Shown one piece after another: positions 23,021 to 33,330 of a stretch of 64,000 nucleotides of DNA. The stretch lies in assembly GCA_907165275.2 (NCBI GenBank), contig OU015661.1, forward strand, positions 4,409,501-4,473,500, written 5' to 3'. Within the stretch, counting starts at the first letter, position 1. The number at the start of each line of letters is the position of its first letter. Position numbers and translations under genes: made by a program. The notes below the pieces were generated by a model, which worked only from the letters and a program-made list of their open reading frames with translations, ran no database searches and had not been told where the DNA came from. This DNA is from Zygaena filipendulae (Eukaryota; Arthropoda; Insecta; Lepidoptera; Zygaenidae).

Positions 23021-25001
23021 CTATCTTTTTTGGTCACCTAGATCCTCAATACTGTCTTCATCAATCTGTAAAAAATAAGCAAGTGTTACATAACTAATAA
23101 GATATGTTAGCATTTTCATTTCAATATGCTCGCATATTTTTTAAGGATGTATTCCTACAATTTTATAAGGGGCCATTCATTTATAACGTAAGACGAGGAG
23201 GAGGGGGGGTCCACCATGTCTTATTTTTTTCTTACAAGGGGGTGGGAGGGAGTGTCGATAGTTCTTACGTAAGATCACAAAAATGCGCAAAGTTCAAATT
23301 GTACTCAGAAAAAGCGAGGGCAACCGCGCGAGTGCCCAGGTTCGCTTCTATTATTAGAAATGTTCCAGTAACAGATCCCTTGCCGAGTGGGTTTTGAGCC
23401 CATGAACTGAAAATCTTATGTGGGTAAAGATGAAAGATTAATACCAAGGTTTATTAATAACAAAAAATAAAAAAATTTATGGCTGGTTTACACTTCCATA
23501 AGTAAGTAGAAACCACGTGTGGACCCGGGCCGGCAAGTAAGTGATTAAGTAGCAACTTACCGAGTACACCGTCCGCTTTGTCTCCCGCTTCCTGCCAACT
23601 TATTACTTACTATTCGCCGCCGTGTGGACAGCGGCCAGTAAGTGAAGAAATGTATTGTTGAACTTATTTACGGATGCTCACTGTTGGGACGTCGCTGTCT
23701 ATTTTTCGATTAAGTAAGTAGGATGGACAGCTGAACTTACTTACTTACTACTTATGGAAGTATAAACTGGCCATTATGGATGCTTACCATTTGGACGTTG
23801 CTTACTACTCTTCGATTAAGTTGGTTAAGTTGATCTTACTACTTATGGAAGTGTAAACCAGTCATTAGATTCTTATGTAATAAATATTAAACAGGGGGTA
23901 AGGGGGTTGGCCTATTCTTATTTTTTCTTATAATAGGGGGGGGGGGGGGTCAAAAACTAGCGAAAATAGTCTTATTTGATAAATGAATGGCCCCTAAAGG
24001 TATAGCTTACAAACAGAAAGAGCAGTTTGCAATAAAACTGTTCCATTACCTCTGGCCATTTTTCAGGAATAATGTCATATAGATCATCCTTGACATCTCC
24101 CTGGATAACAATTTCATCGTCCCCCGTAACAGATGAACCACAAGCAAACTTTGTGCCAAAAAATTTTGCTGCTACTTTAAGGTCGATATCTGAAAATTAA
24201 AAGTAATGGGAAGTCCATTTTTCTTACTAAATTTTCAAGAAAATAATCTTAATAATTATTAATACTCAGCATAAAATTAATAGTAATATTTTTTTTCCTT
24301 ATTTAAGGCTTTAAGCTGCCTTCAATAAAAAAAAAATTTGTAGATAGGCTAGTTTCTACATCCAGCAGTGGACTGCAATAGTGGCTGATTGGTTGGTTGG
24401 TTGGTAGTTTCCACGATGTCTGGGTTCTTACAGTAAAAAAGTCAATTAAAAATTAAATATTTTGAAAAAATGCAAATACCGAATGTGCTTAGTCCTGATA
24501 CAACAGTAACAGATTTCTTCTTTCCGCGTGGAGCTCTAGAAACTTGCACTAGTTTTGGAACATCCTCCTTCTTCTTCGATTTCAACATCCCTTTACCACC
24601 GCGCTTTTGCCTCTTCTTCTCCTCTTCGCCACCTGCATTCTCTTCCTCATCTAAAATTAAAAAGCTTTTAAAACAATCTAAGTACCTACTAGGCACTAGC
24701 AGGTGCCTAGCGCTAGAGGTGATTCTCGTATCATATCAATTGTATCAACAAATACTGTCAATGCTCATATTCCTTAATTATGTTGAAACTTATTGGATAT
24801 AATATAAATTAAAAATATAATACCTATTTTGACTTTTTGGAATTCGGTTGGCAGATTTTTCTCAAGCCATTGTTTGCATTTATCATATTCCGGATAGTAC
24901 TCGCAATATTCTATTGGCATAGAACAATTGCCGCAATACTGCACCTTCACGGGGTAAGTAACTCCATCACGAGGACCCATAGAAAGATCCCTATCAGCCA
25001 T
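23021..25001 (-). CDS. DENR: Density-regulated protein homologue (DENR), complete
   Basis: Four exons on the - strand: 25001-24824, 24650-24480, 24189-24050, 23065-23021; 534 nt, 177 residues. Junction phases agree, and all introns are GT-AG. It opens [20 protein letters not shown] and has a Cys-rich module ([20 protein letters not shown]), an acidic/basic linker ([20 protein letters not shown]) and a SUI1/eIF1-like domain ([39 protein letters not shown]), ending [11 protein letters not shown]. Length and order match the DENR family. DENR pairs with MCT-1 on the 40S subunit to promote re-initiation after short upstream frames and recycling of post-termination complexes (family knowledge). The last intron carries a nested transposon, so the final 14 residues lie about 1 kb from the rest. 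Confidence 0.95.
23169..23994. mobile_element. GGGGCCATTCATTTAT TIR element in DENR last intron
   Basis: GGGGCCATTCATTTAT at 23169 is mirrored by ATAAATGAATGGCCCC ending 23994. TAA lies directly outside both ends and is a plausible 3-bp target duplication. G-rich tracts (GGGGGGG near 23203 and a long G run near 23936) sit inside each end. A second element interrupts it at about 23480-23867. Confidence 0.75.
23480..23867. mobile_element. Nested MITE (TGGCTGGTTTACACTTCC termini)
   Basis: TGGCTGGTTTACACTTCCAT at 23480 has inverted partners at about 23750-23774 and again at 23841-23867 (ACTTATGGAAGTGTAAACCA), so the right end is present twice. AGTAAGTAAG-like words recur inside. It sits within the GGGGCCATTC element. 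Confidence 0.65.
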
Positions 25002-25204
25002 CGTACAATTTAACTGTACTAGACAATAGCTTTTAGCTTTAGTTAATTGGGTAAAGGAATACTTAAAATTTAAAGAGATTATTTTGTTACTAAAACAATT
25101 TATTTTACAGGGCAGCTCTGGATGAAAAACCAAGATTGAAAATCGAAATCCAGATTCCACACTTTTTTTTGGTTTTTGATCGATCAGCCGGTGATAGGGG
25201 TGGA

Positions 25205-25287
25205 CGATATACATCGATATTAAAAACACCCGAAATCGTAATTCGTATGTATTGTTAATTCGTCGACATCGAGTATACATCGATATT
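25205..25287. promoter_or_regulatory. Candidate DRE-like sites upstream of DENR
   Basis: ATACATCGATATT occurs twice (about 25207-25219 and 25273-25285), 205-285 bases upstream of the DENR start codon. CATCGATA differs by one base from the insect DREF site TATCGATA, common in housekeeping promoters. Function is inferred from motif and position only. Confidence 0.35.
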
Positions 25288-25289
25288 GA

Positions 25290-25945
25290 TATAATCTACT
25301 AAAAATATTTTTTGATGGATAATAATTGTCTACGGTTAAAAACATTTTTTCAAGATTGATTCATTGACACACGCACATCTTTCATCCAATAAAGTTTAAT
25401 ACAAATTAATCGAAGAGTAAAAGTGCGGCTGTTGGGAGATCCCAAGCCAGCCAAGCCTTAAAAAAAACAAATGCAAATGACTAATCTCCTTCGCTTCACA
25501 GAACGAGAGAAAGCCGTACCTACCGAAAACACGCGTGTCACGTTTGTCTTCGTTTTTCAGTCACTTTTCGACATCTGTTTCGGACCTTGAGCAGGTAACT
25601 GGCTTTCACGAGAGCCATGTTTTAACTTGGGGAACAATCTAACATTGTCATTGGCGTTTCGCCATAATTGAAGAAGTAGACGAAGATATTTTTATTATTA
25701 AGATACATTGTCATTGGCAAATTATAATTATAGACGCCATTATTAAAGAAGCAGAAGAAGAAAAATTTTTATTGCATTTTTGTTTTAATTATGTGAATAA
25801 GTTTCTCAGCCTCATTCAAAATTCATTCAAATTCAAATGTAACATATAAAAGAATTAAAGCTTTAATATGCTTACATTACTATGCTTTTTTTATATCTGA
25901 ACCACATAAAAAAAAAACAATCGAAGTATGGAAAACATCGATGCA
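25290..25945. other. Intergenic stretch
   Basis: AT-rich sequence with a weak internal repeat of ACATTGTCATTGGCG and ACATTGTCATTGGCAAA (about 25640-25720). No gene recognised. Confidence 0.45.
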
Positions 25946-25949
25946 TTTT

Positions 25950-26430
25950 TAACCGACTTCCTAAAAAGGAGGAGGTTGTCAATTCATCTGAATGTTTTTT
26001 TTTTGTATGTTTGTTACGCGATTTTTCGAAGACGGTTGGAACGATTTGGAAATCTCTTATTTTGTTTGAAAGGGTATACTCCAACTTAGGTCCCATTACC
26101 ACCAAGTCGCGATCTAATGATGGGATCTTGGAGAAATCGAGGGAACTCTTTAAAAATTATAGGCACACCTATAGCGATTTAGGTATTTTTTTAAAGTAAA
26201 TCGTAAAACCAACCCACTAAAAAGCGAGAAAAAAAAACAAAATTTTAACAAAAAATTAAAAACCAACTTCCAAAAACACAAAACTAAAAATCTAAAAATA
26301 ACAAAATACCGATTTAATCCAACAGACAAAAATACACGTAATATATTATTGGTTTGTGCTAGTACTGATCGGTTTGAAGTCGGTGACAAGCCAAATATGG
26401 AATAGATGTGTAGATGGGCTAAGTCCACTC
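25950..26430 (+). repeat. Long copy of the ACCGACTTC repeat family
   Basis: Starts AACCGACTTCCTAAAAAGGA, passes GGGATCTTGGAGAAATCGAG and ends CGGTTTGAAGTCGGTGACAA. The same body lies inverted at 53520-54508. A lepidopteran interspersed repeat; class unknown to me. Confidence 0.65.
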
Positions 26431-26699
26431 CCGCCACGAGCTCGTCGTGAGAAGAGCAATCCAAGTGGGCAGACACAAGCGGGCTTGTGGTCTATTAGTG
26501 GCCACATATTGACCACAATTTATTATACCACTTAGACTCTTTGAAATATATATTTTATACGCTTAACTAATGTATCATAATAATTTTAAATAAAAATCTT
26601 TTTTGACTAGAACATCATCAAAATCTTTTATTTGTCAATCACTTCCTTTTTTACAAAAAACTAAATGTATTATGGCATAGAGGTAGTATACCTACTACA

Positions 26700-26860
26700 G
26701 GCTTGGCACCGAATTCAAACCAATCAGTAGTTGAACAAACCAATAATATATTACGTGTATTTTTGTCTTTTGGATTAATTCGGTATTTTGTTATTTTTAG
26801 CTTTTTAGTTTTGTGTTTTTGGAAGTCAGTTTTTATTTTTTTGTTAAAATTTTTTGATAC
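26700..26860 (-). repeat. Partial copy of the same repeat family
   Basis: GGCTTGGCACCGAATTCAAA and TGTTATTTTTAGCTTTTTAG match, inverted, the 26230-26400 part of the long copy. Confidence 0.55.
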
Positions 26861-26869
26861 ATGAATACA

Positions 26870-27328
26870 ACATCGATGCCACTATTCGATGCAATACATC
26901 TATTTATTCATTTATTCGCTGAATATGGTACATTAAGATACGGAAGAGATTATGTAATAGTTATTACAAATAAGCCGCATATTCGCCGTGTTGGCGTGCA
27001 AATTTCCAATTGATTGTGGTAACAAATAATTATTTTTAAATATCTATACATATTATCCCATTAAGTACATCGAAATGATATCTAGATTAAGATGATGCTT
27101 AACCAAAATATACGATACAATAAAATAAAATTATAGAATGGTAATAATAAAATTCAAATCAAACATAAAATATATCAATAAAATTAGATATTATATGTCA
27201 ATAGTAAATTTAAAATTAAAATCAAACTAAGATAAGGAATCAAACTAAGATAAAACTAAGATAAAAAAAATAGGTACAAGTCAAAACTAAATTAAAATGA
27301 AGACATGTCTAAAGTTAAAAAAGTGTCA
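26870..27328. other. Gene-free stretch
   Basis: Very AT-rich sequence with short internal duplications (ATCAAACTAAGATAA repeated near 27222-27260). No gene recognised. Confidence 0.5.
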
Positions 27329-27799
27329 GGTGTGCGTTCCGTGGCTTCGCACGAATGCACTCGAACGCGCTCGAGCGCGCTCTGAACCCGTTCTGTGGCT
27401 TGGTGAAATTTTACTCTGACAACTGTCAGAGCGTAGTTTCACCCGTTCCGTGGCTCGGAGTGCAGCAACCAAACAACCATCTGCGAAGCAGGTTAATTTT
27501 CACTCTGACAGCTATGTATTGTTTAAGAAGTGTCAAAGTTTGCGCCAAAAACCGGATTCGTTGAAAAAGAAATTAATCGGAGTTCTTACGAACAAAGGGG
27601 AGGTGTCGTAGTCATAAAAAGTTTATAATTGGATGTAAAACAGTCTTATTCGCAATGTGAGTTGAGAGAAAACAAATGGCGTCTGAAATTTCAAATATTT
27701 TGAGGTTATAAAAACAACTCGATCGTTCTGTGGCTTGGTTGCAACTCAAACGAGTGAAATTTTAACCAAACAACGCACCCAAACCCACGGAACGCACAC
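27329..27799. mobile_element. TIR element with GGTGTGCGTTCCGTGG termini
   Basis: GGTGTGCGTTCCGTGG (27329-27344) is exactly mirrored by CCACGGAACGCACACC (27784-27799). Internal GTTCYGTGGCT words are repeated several times. About 470 bp, no transposase seen. Confidence 0.8.
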
Positions 27800-28955
27800 C
27801 AGGTTCCTACCATTAAACATCGATGTTTTTTATTGTCCATCACTAGCCGGTGACGGCCGGCCGACGAGCGACTGTTGCCACATTAAAAAATCGGGGAAGA
27901 CGGCTGCCAAACTTGGCTACTAGGTGGCGCCACTAGTTTGTGACATTAGTTTGAGCTGTGGCATCGCTTGACAGAACAGAAAATGAACAAAACACTTTTT
28001 AATTAGATTATTATGCATAATTTAAAGAGACGATTATTACGTAAATGAAAATATGCTACATGCTCCTGTCAAAACAATTTTTTTTTATTTTTTTGGGTTT
28101 GAAAATTTATCCGACAGGTTCTCAGTCTCAGATACAAGTTTAATACTTACACAGAAAGTTTAATTATGAAGTTTTATTTAATATTTATTTATTTATTTAA
28201 AAGTTACACCAACATAGTAAACACTAACACTTACAGTAAAAAAACAAATTAGCATCAAATAATAGGATAAGTATCACTATACTGACAGGTGCAAACTGCA
28301 TGCGATTTCCAAATAAAATTTATACTATTTGAACATAAAATTTAGAAAAACAAAAAAGATAAAATAAAAATAATGATTGAAAGCTTGGTCCAAATAAAAA
28401 TAAAAATACAAAACTAAATAAGAAGGGTCCGCAAGGAGCACATTTACAGAGTGTGCAATAGAGCCCGTTTAAAACTATGTAGTTTATTCAATACAAATAT
28501 TTGTTATAAGTTATTAATTTCATACAAGGAGTTTGTCGAGTTGTCTCAAACTCTAGTGGCGCCACCTACAATTAGCTTTCAGCCGCCTTCCCCTTGAGTT
28601 ATCGATCTACGGCCGCTTCTTCAAAATGACGATAGTTGAAACTTGAATAAAACGTAGTGATTATTTGCTCAGTGGGCTTGACTTTCCGCTAAGTTGGAGG
28701 ATGAGATTGGAGGTAACTTTTGTCATGTAGACCAATGAAACTTATCATCTTTGATGTGACTAGTCTAGACCATGTAGTATCTTTTTTTTTTAACAAAATT
28801 CTTTATCGCACGGTACCTACGGATAGGCGGATAGGCGAAATTTTCCGTCACAAACGTACCTAGTAATTATTTATTATTATCAATAAGGCTTAGTCTTAGA
28901 GAAATTAAAATTAAGAAAATCGTTTAACTATGGAAGATTTGTTTTTAAGGCTGTT
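27800..28955. other. Gene-free stretch
   Basis: Mostly AT-rich. TAGGTGGCGCCACTAG near 27921 and TAGTGGCGCCACCTA near 28554 are inverted to each other and bracket about 650 bases; this could be another degenerate DNA element. Confidence 0.4.
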
Positions 28956-28958
28956 GCT

Positions 28959-29541
28959 AGTCGTCCACTAAATGGACAAATAATAATCGTCCGTTAAACG
29001 CAAAATGTATTGATCTTTCCTAAAGTTCTTTTTTTGTTGAGATTTGCACGCCGCTGATTGAAAAACTTTTTAAATGTAAGTATAATGCCTATAAATTTTT
29101 TGTCTAAAAATAAATTCTATATTAAATGTCACTGTAAATTGTAAATAACGTTAGATTATAATCCATCTCGCGAGATTGTAAATTTTTAGGAGATCGTGAA
29201 CCGTAGCACTGTGTTTGGCGCATCGCCGACCGCTGTCGCAGCCGCAGCACGCTCGCTACGCTCGTTCGGCTCACGCAACTTGGTCAGAAGCATGGACCAC
29301 CATGGTCAGAAGTACAAACATGACCTAACGACAATAAAATTATTATCTACCGAAAAATACAGAAATTACGGTTTCAATCTTTTAACAGTTTACAATCTCG
29401 TGAGATAGATTATAATGTAACGGTATTTAGAATTTTACGTTGATATATCTTTAGAATATATTGACTACCTACCACTTTTGTGAATTTATGTAGTTTAGTG
29501 GACCGTGGACGACTAATAATCCGCTTAGTGGACGATTAGAC
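28959..29541. mobile_element. Degenerate TIR element hosting a second MITE
   Basis: TAGTCGTCCACTAAATGGAC at the left and TAGTGGACCGTGGACGACTA plus TTAGTGGACGATTAG at the right are inverted to each other. The 29155-29416 element lies inside. Confidence 0.6.
29155..29416. mobile_element. MITE with ATTATAATCCATCTCGCGAG termini
   Basis: A 28-base terminal inverted repeat with two mismatches (ATTATAATCCATCTCGCGAG... against its inverted partner ending 29416). The interior is GC-richer, with CGCTCGCTACGCTCG. Confidence 0.8.
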
Positions 29542-29780
29542 ACTTCGTTTAAATAAAGTGACTTCCGGTTTTGTGATCCTCCTGTAAAATTTATTCAGGC
29601 TCTGTAAAATGCAATAATATGGAGGGGAGACGGTAGAGACACTAGTATTATATTATCTGGTAGAGATAACCGGAACCATCCATGTAGGTATGAAAAGTGT
29701 CCGTTCGAGAAGCAACAAATAGTGGTGGCGCTACGGTAGCAAAAGATGAATTTTAAAGATAGCACCAATAGTTAACTTAA

Positions 29781-29908
29781 TGCTACTGCTCCACCTGCGC
29801 GTTAATGCGTAATTACGTAGATGTGGCCAACATTTTAACGGGTTAACTTCCTAACATTACCATCAACGTGACATCAACGTTAACTTTAACGCAGGTGGAG
29901 CAGTAGCA
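29781..29908. mobile_element. Short MITE with TGCTACTGCTCCACCTGCG termini
   Basis: TGCTACTGCTCCACCTGCG (29781-29799) is mirrored by CGCAGGTGGAGCAGTAGCA (29890-29908). The 128-bp unit is bracketed by TAA and TTA. It is a short relative of the 63149-63895 element. Confidence 0.8.
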
Positions 29909-30895
29909 TTAGAGTAGGATAGCGAATTGAATAAGGAAAGAGAAACTTCCGCTTTTTTCACTTTTCAATTTTCGGCTTTTCGCCCACTTGGGCAACTTTT
30001 CACTCCACAAACTTTTCCGCTGCCGCTTCCGCTTTTTTTAATCTATCCCTTTCAGGGATGCCTAAGAAGCTACGTGCATACAGCCGACACATTTTAATTT
30101 TTCTGTTGTTTTTTACGTTAAAACGTAGCTCCCAAACGGATGAACCGATTATTCAGATTTTTTTTGTTTGGAAGCTTAGTTTCTAAATAAAAACAAGTAA
30201 AATTATAAATTTTCGACTTTCTTTCTTCTTCAAATGCCTACATTGGCTAGATGTTTAGCTTTGTAAAATTAATGTGTAGGTAACAATAAATATTATAAGT
30301 AAGTAACAGGTGTAACAACGAACAACCGATCTTTGCGGAAAATAAAATAAATCAAGACAGAATCTTCGCGTTTTATTGATATTTATTTTAATTAGTTTAC
30401 AGTATAAAATGTGATACATAGTGGAACTCAAAACCAAAAAAACATGGTAAAAGTAGGTAGGGAATATTTTTTTATTTGGTTTGAGATTTCTGCCTATTTT
30501 GTCTTCACAATCATCATATCTATGTATTTAAAAAATCAATATACGGAAGCAGCCACCTTAAAAAAAATATATTTTATCATTAATAAAAAATAGAATAGGT
30601 ACCTAGCTACCTAAGTAGTTTATGTACAAAATAAAAATGAGTAAGTTAACCTATATAAATGATTTAAATATTATTTAACCAACATTTTTTTTTTTGGATT
30701 GGTGCGATAGTAGGTGTAGGTACCTATGGTGACGCTGCCGTGATAATAAATGATTGCTAAACTACCATCGTCGCTCGGTCCACTTGTTGTAGTAATCGTA
30801 TAAAGTAGGTGTAGGTACCTAGGTACTCGAAATTCTTGAGCTCGACTTGTTCACGAATCACTGGGTGTTTGCGTTGTAAACTAATCACAGCGTAT
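29909..30895. other. Gene-free stretch
   Basis: AT-rich sequence with CTTTTTCGCTTTTC-like pyrimidine words (29945-30045) and TAGGTACC-rich patches (30595-30620, 30710-30725). No gene recognised. Confidence 0.45.
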
Positions 30896-31856
30896 ATAGG
30901 AGGGGGGGGGGGGGGGGGGGGGGGCACCCCGGAATTCTATAATACTGACAACTAACTTCAGAAGACTCTTCAAAATAGACTTAATATTTAAAAGTTAAAA
31001 CCCGCGACATCCCCGAGTATTATCATTCAAGGTATGACCGCACTAGGCGGAACTGCACTGCAGTGGAGCGACGCAACACTTCTAGATGAAGTTCGCTATA
31101 TGAATTATGAAGTTCGACGAAATTTCGTCTGAGGCTATATCGCACTGAAGCTGCAGCGGCGGCCGGCGCGACAGTTTTGTCCGTAGGTAGTCGATCGGCA
31201 ACGTAGCGCAATGCATGAAATTTAGAAATTTAGAAATTCTTTGCAAGGAACTCAAACGATTATTTCGTCTGAGGCAAGGAAGAATAAAAGCTGACGTAAT
31301 CCAGAAAAAAACAAAGACCAATTTCCTTTGCAATCTCTAGCCAAATTTTTTTTTTTCTCTTAGTATTCATACAGTTTTCATTTGTATAGCTCTGGATAGT
31401 TACTAAATAATAAAATTTACTTTTCTTCATCTATTCTATAAAACAAAATGGATGTCCGACAAGGTCCGATATACATATATTCCGATTTTTATGAAATATT
31501 GAAGTGAAGCGTCGCTGTCGCGCTGCTTACTAGGTATAACGCACTACGCCGCGCCGTACGCTTCAGCGGAACTGCACGTCGCGTCGCGGCAACTGCGCGA
31601 TAACATAGTTGCCTAGTTGGTCAATTTCGTACAAAGAATATTTGGCCGTGTCGCGTCGTGTCGCTCCGCTGCAGTGCAGTTACTTTCCGCCTAGTGCGGT
31701 CATACCTTTAATATTTATTTTTCAACGAAGCTTGTTGTTAGTATTATTAGTATTACTATAGGTACCTACAGAATTTCGCATCGGCCATAGCATGTCAGAG
31801 GCAAGCCCCGCCCCCCCCCCCCCCCTGAAAAATAACCCTAGATACGCCAATGGTGG
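30886..31856. mobile_element. Outer element marked by G and C homopolymers
   Basis: AGCGTATATAGGAGGGGG at the left (G run 30902-30924) and, inverted, CCCTGAAAAATAACCCTAG plus ATACGCCA at the right (C run 31811-31825) look like ends of one element type with poly-G near the tip. A MITE (31031-31707) lies between them. Confidence 0.45.
31031..31707. mobile_element. MITE with GGTATGACCGCACTAGGCGG termini
   Basis: GGTATGACCGCACTAGGCGG at 31031 is exactly mirrored by CCGCCTAGTGCGGTCATACC ending 31707. A second inverted block (CTGCACTGCAGTGGAGCGAC) follows inside each end. About 677 bp, GC-rich ends, no transposase. Confidence 0.85.
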
Positions 31857-31992
31857 TTATCACCTGTGGTTATCATTTATTCAACAAAATATTAATTAGA
31901 GTGACTAACTAATTATGAAACATTTTAATATAAAATTGTTTACAAAAATTTTTTATTTAGTTTTTCATTGCGCCAGTAATAGTACATTGTTA

Positions 31993-32515
31993 TCCTAGGG
32001 GTGAAAGTAACTTATTTAGTCCCGAGACGGGGTTTGGCGCCCGAGCGTAGCGAGGGCGCCAATAGATCGAGGGACTAAATAAGTCTTTCTCCCGAGGGTA
32101 ACACTGTGCTTTTCATTACGAATGCAAGGAAAGTCAAAATAAAAATAGGAATTAGCTAAAGAAAAAATGAGTGAAGATCGGATAGTCGCTTGACACTTTC
32201 CCACCTATTTCTTTATCTTTGGCCGGCTAGCTATTCAGCCAGTATTTTTTATTTACATTGTGGCGACCTAAAAAAAATATTATCTTTAATTATTAAGTAT
32301 TAATTAAAGAAAATAAAAAAAATATAAATAGGAATTAGCTTAAGAAAAAGTGAGTGAATTTTATTTTAATTAATACCTACTTAAACTTTACGTTATTTCA
32401 ATTTTACATCGCGCTGGCTGTATAGAAAGTTGAAACATGGTTCAATAGAAATGTGAAAATAGACCTAGTTTTTTTTTAATAATTTGACAGTTGTCAGTTG
32501 AAAGCGATTCTCCCT
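31993..32515. repeat. Palindrome-rich repeat
   Basis: CTTATTTAGTCCC (32011-32023) pairs with GGGACTAAATAAG (32071-32083), and between them GGCGCCCGAGCGTAGCGAGG forms an inner stem. CCTAGGGG near 31994 and CCCTAGGGCTGAAAAGGG near 32511 may be outer ends. Probably a degenerate DNA element. Confidence 0.45.
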
Positions 32516-32519
32516 AGGG

Positions 32520-33330
32520 CTGAAAAGGGTTACTTTCAACCCGCTTTTCAGGCAACTTCAGACCTACTTTCCGAGTATGAGTAATGAAAAGGTTTTAAAC
32601 GACATATTAGGTATGTTACAGTCTATATTATACACAAAAAACAAACTTTCTGCCCCGTGTGTATAATCTAAAATAAACATTGTTGTTAAATATTAAAAAA
32701 AATATAGGTAGGTATGTAGGTACCATAAGAAAGTAGGTAGGTACTCAGACCAAATAAAAACTAGGTATATAAAATTTATCGGCGAGAAGTCGGGAGCACG
32801 GGCAGTGGAGGTGAGCGTTCATGCATTGTAAAGGGGCCCCATTAAACCTACACCGGGTCGCAACTCGCAAGTCTCAGGCACTGCTCCGTGTTCCCTATGT
32901 TGGAGCAATTCACTGTAATAGTTTCTAGTTCATTCTAGATGTGTCGCCCAGCTAATAGTCTCGGCCATACTTTTGCCTGCCTTCAGTTATATTGTGTTAT
33001 GTTATCATCATCAGTTAGTCAGCTATCATTACAATGCAGATAACTATCTGCTGTTATCTGGTTATAGGTTGAGGCCTTACTGAGGTGGTAAAAATAGAAA
33101 CTTAGATTGAAAGGGTCTTGACCACGGACCTGTATTTACCTATGTGGTCTTTACTCTTGACATACGTAGGTAGGTAGGTACCTACTAAAAATTGTTCGCC
33201 TACGCCGAAAAATCGCTTGTGAGTTGTGTGCCAATATTCTAAAGCGAATGGTAGGTCAGGTAGGTACCTACCTAAGTAGGTCCATTATGTTTTCAACTCA
33301 ATTATTCTAACATTATTGTACACGCTACTG
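32520..33330. other. Septin 3' flank
   Basis: Should hold the septin 3' UTR on the - strand. No AATAAA could be placed with confidence within 300 bases of the stop. Rich in TAGGTACCTACC words (33168-33186, 33252-33282). Confidence 0.45.

Noticed and set aside
23169..23994. Possible CRISPR-like array from repeated AAGTAAGTAAG words
   Set aside because: The words are irregularly spaced parts of nested DNA transposons in a eukaryotic intron.
24470..24802. Phe-rich + strand frame
   Set aside because: It is the antisense shadow of DENR exon 24650-24480, a Lys/Glu-rich segment.
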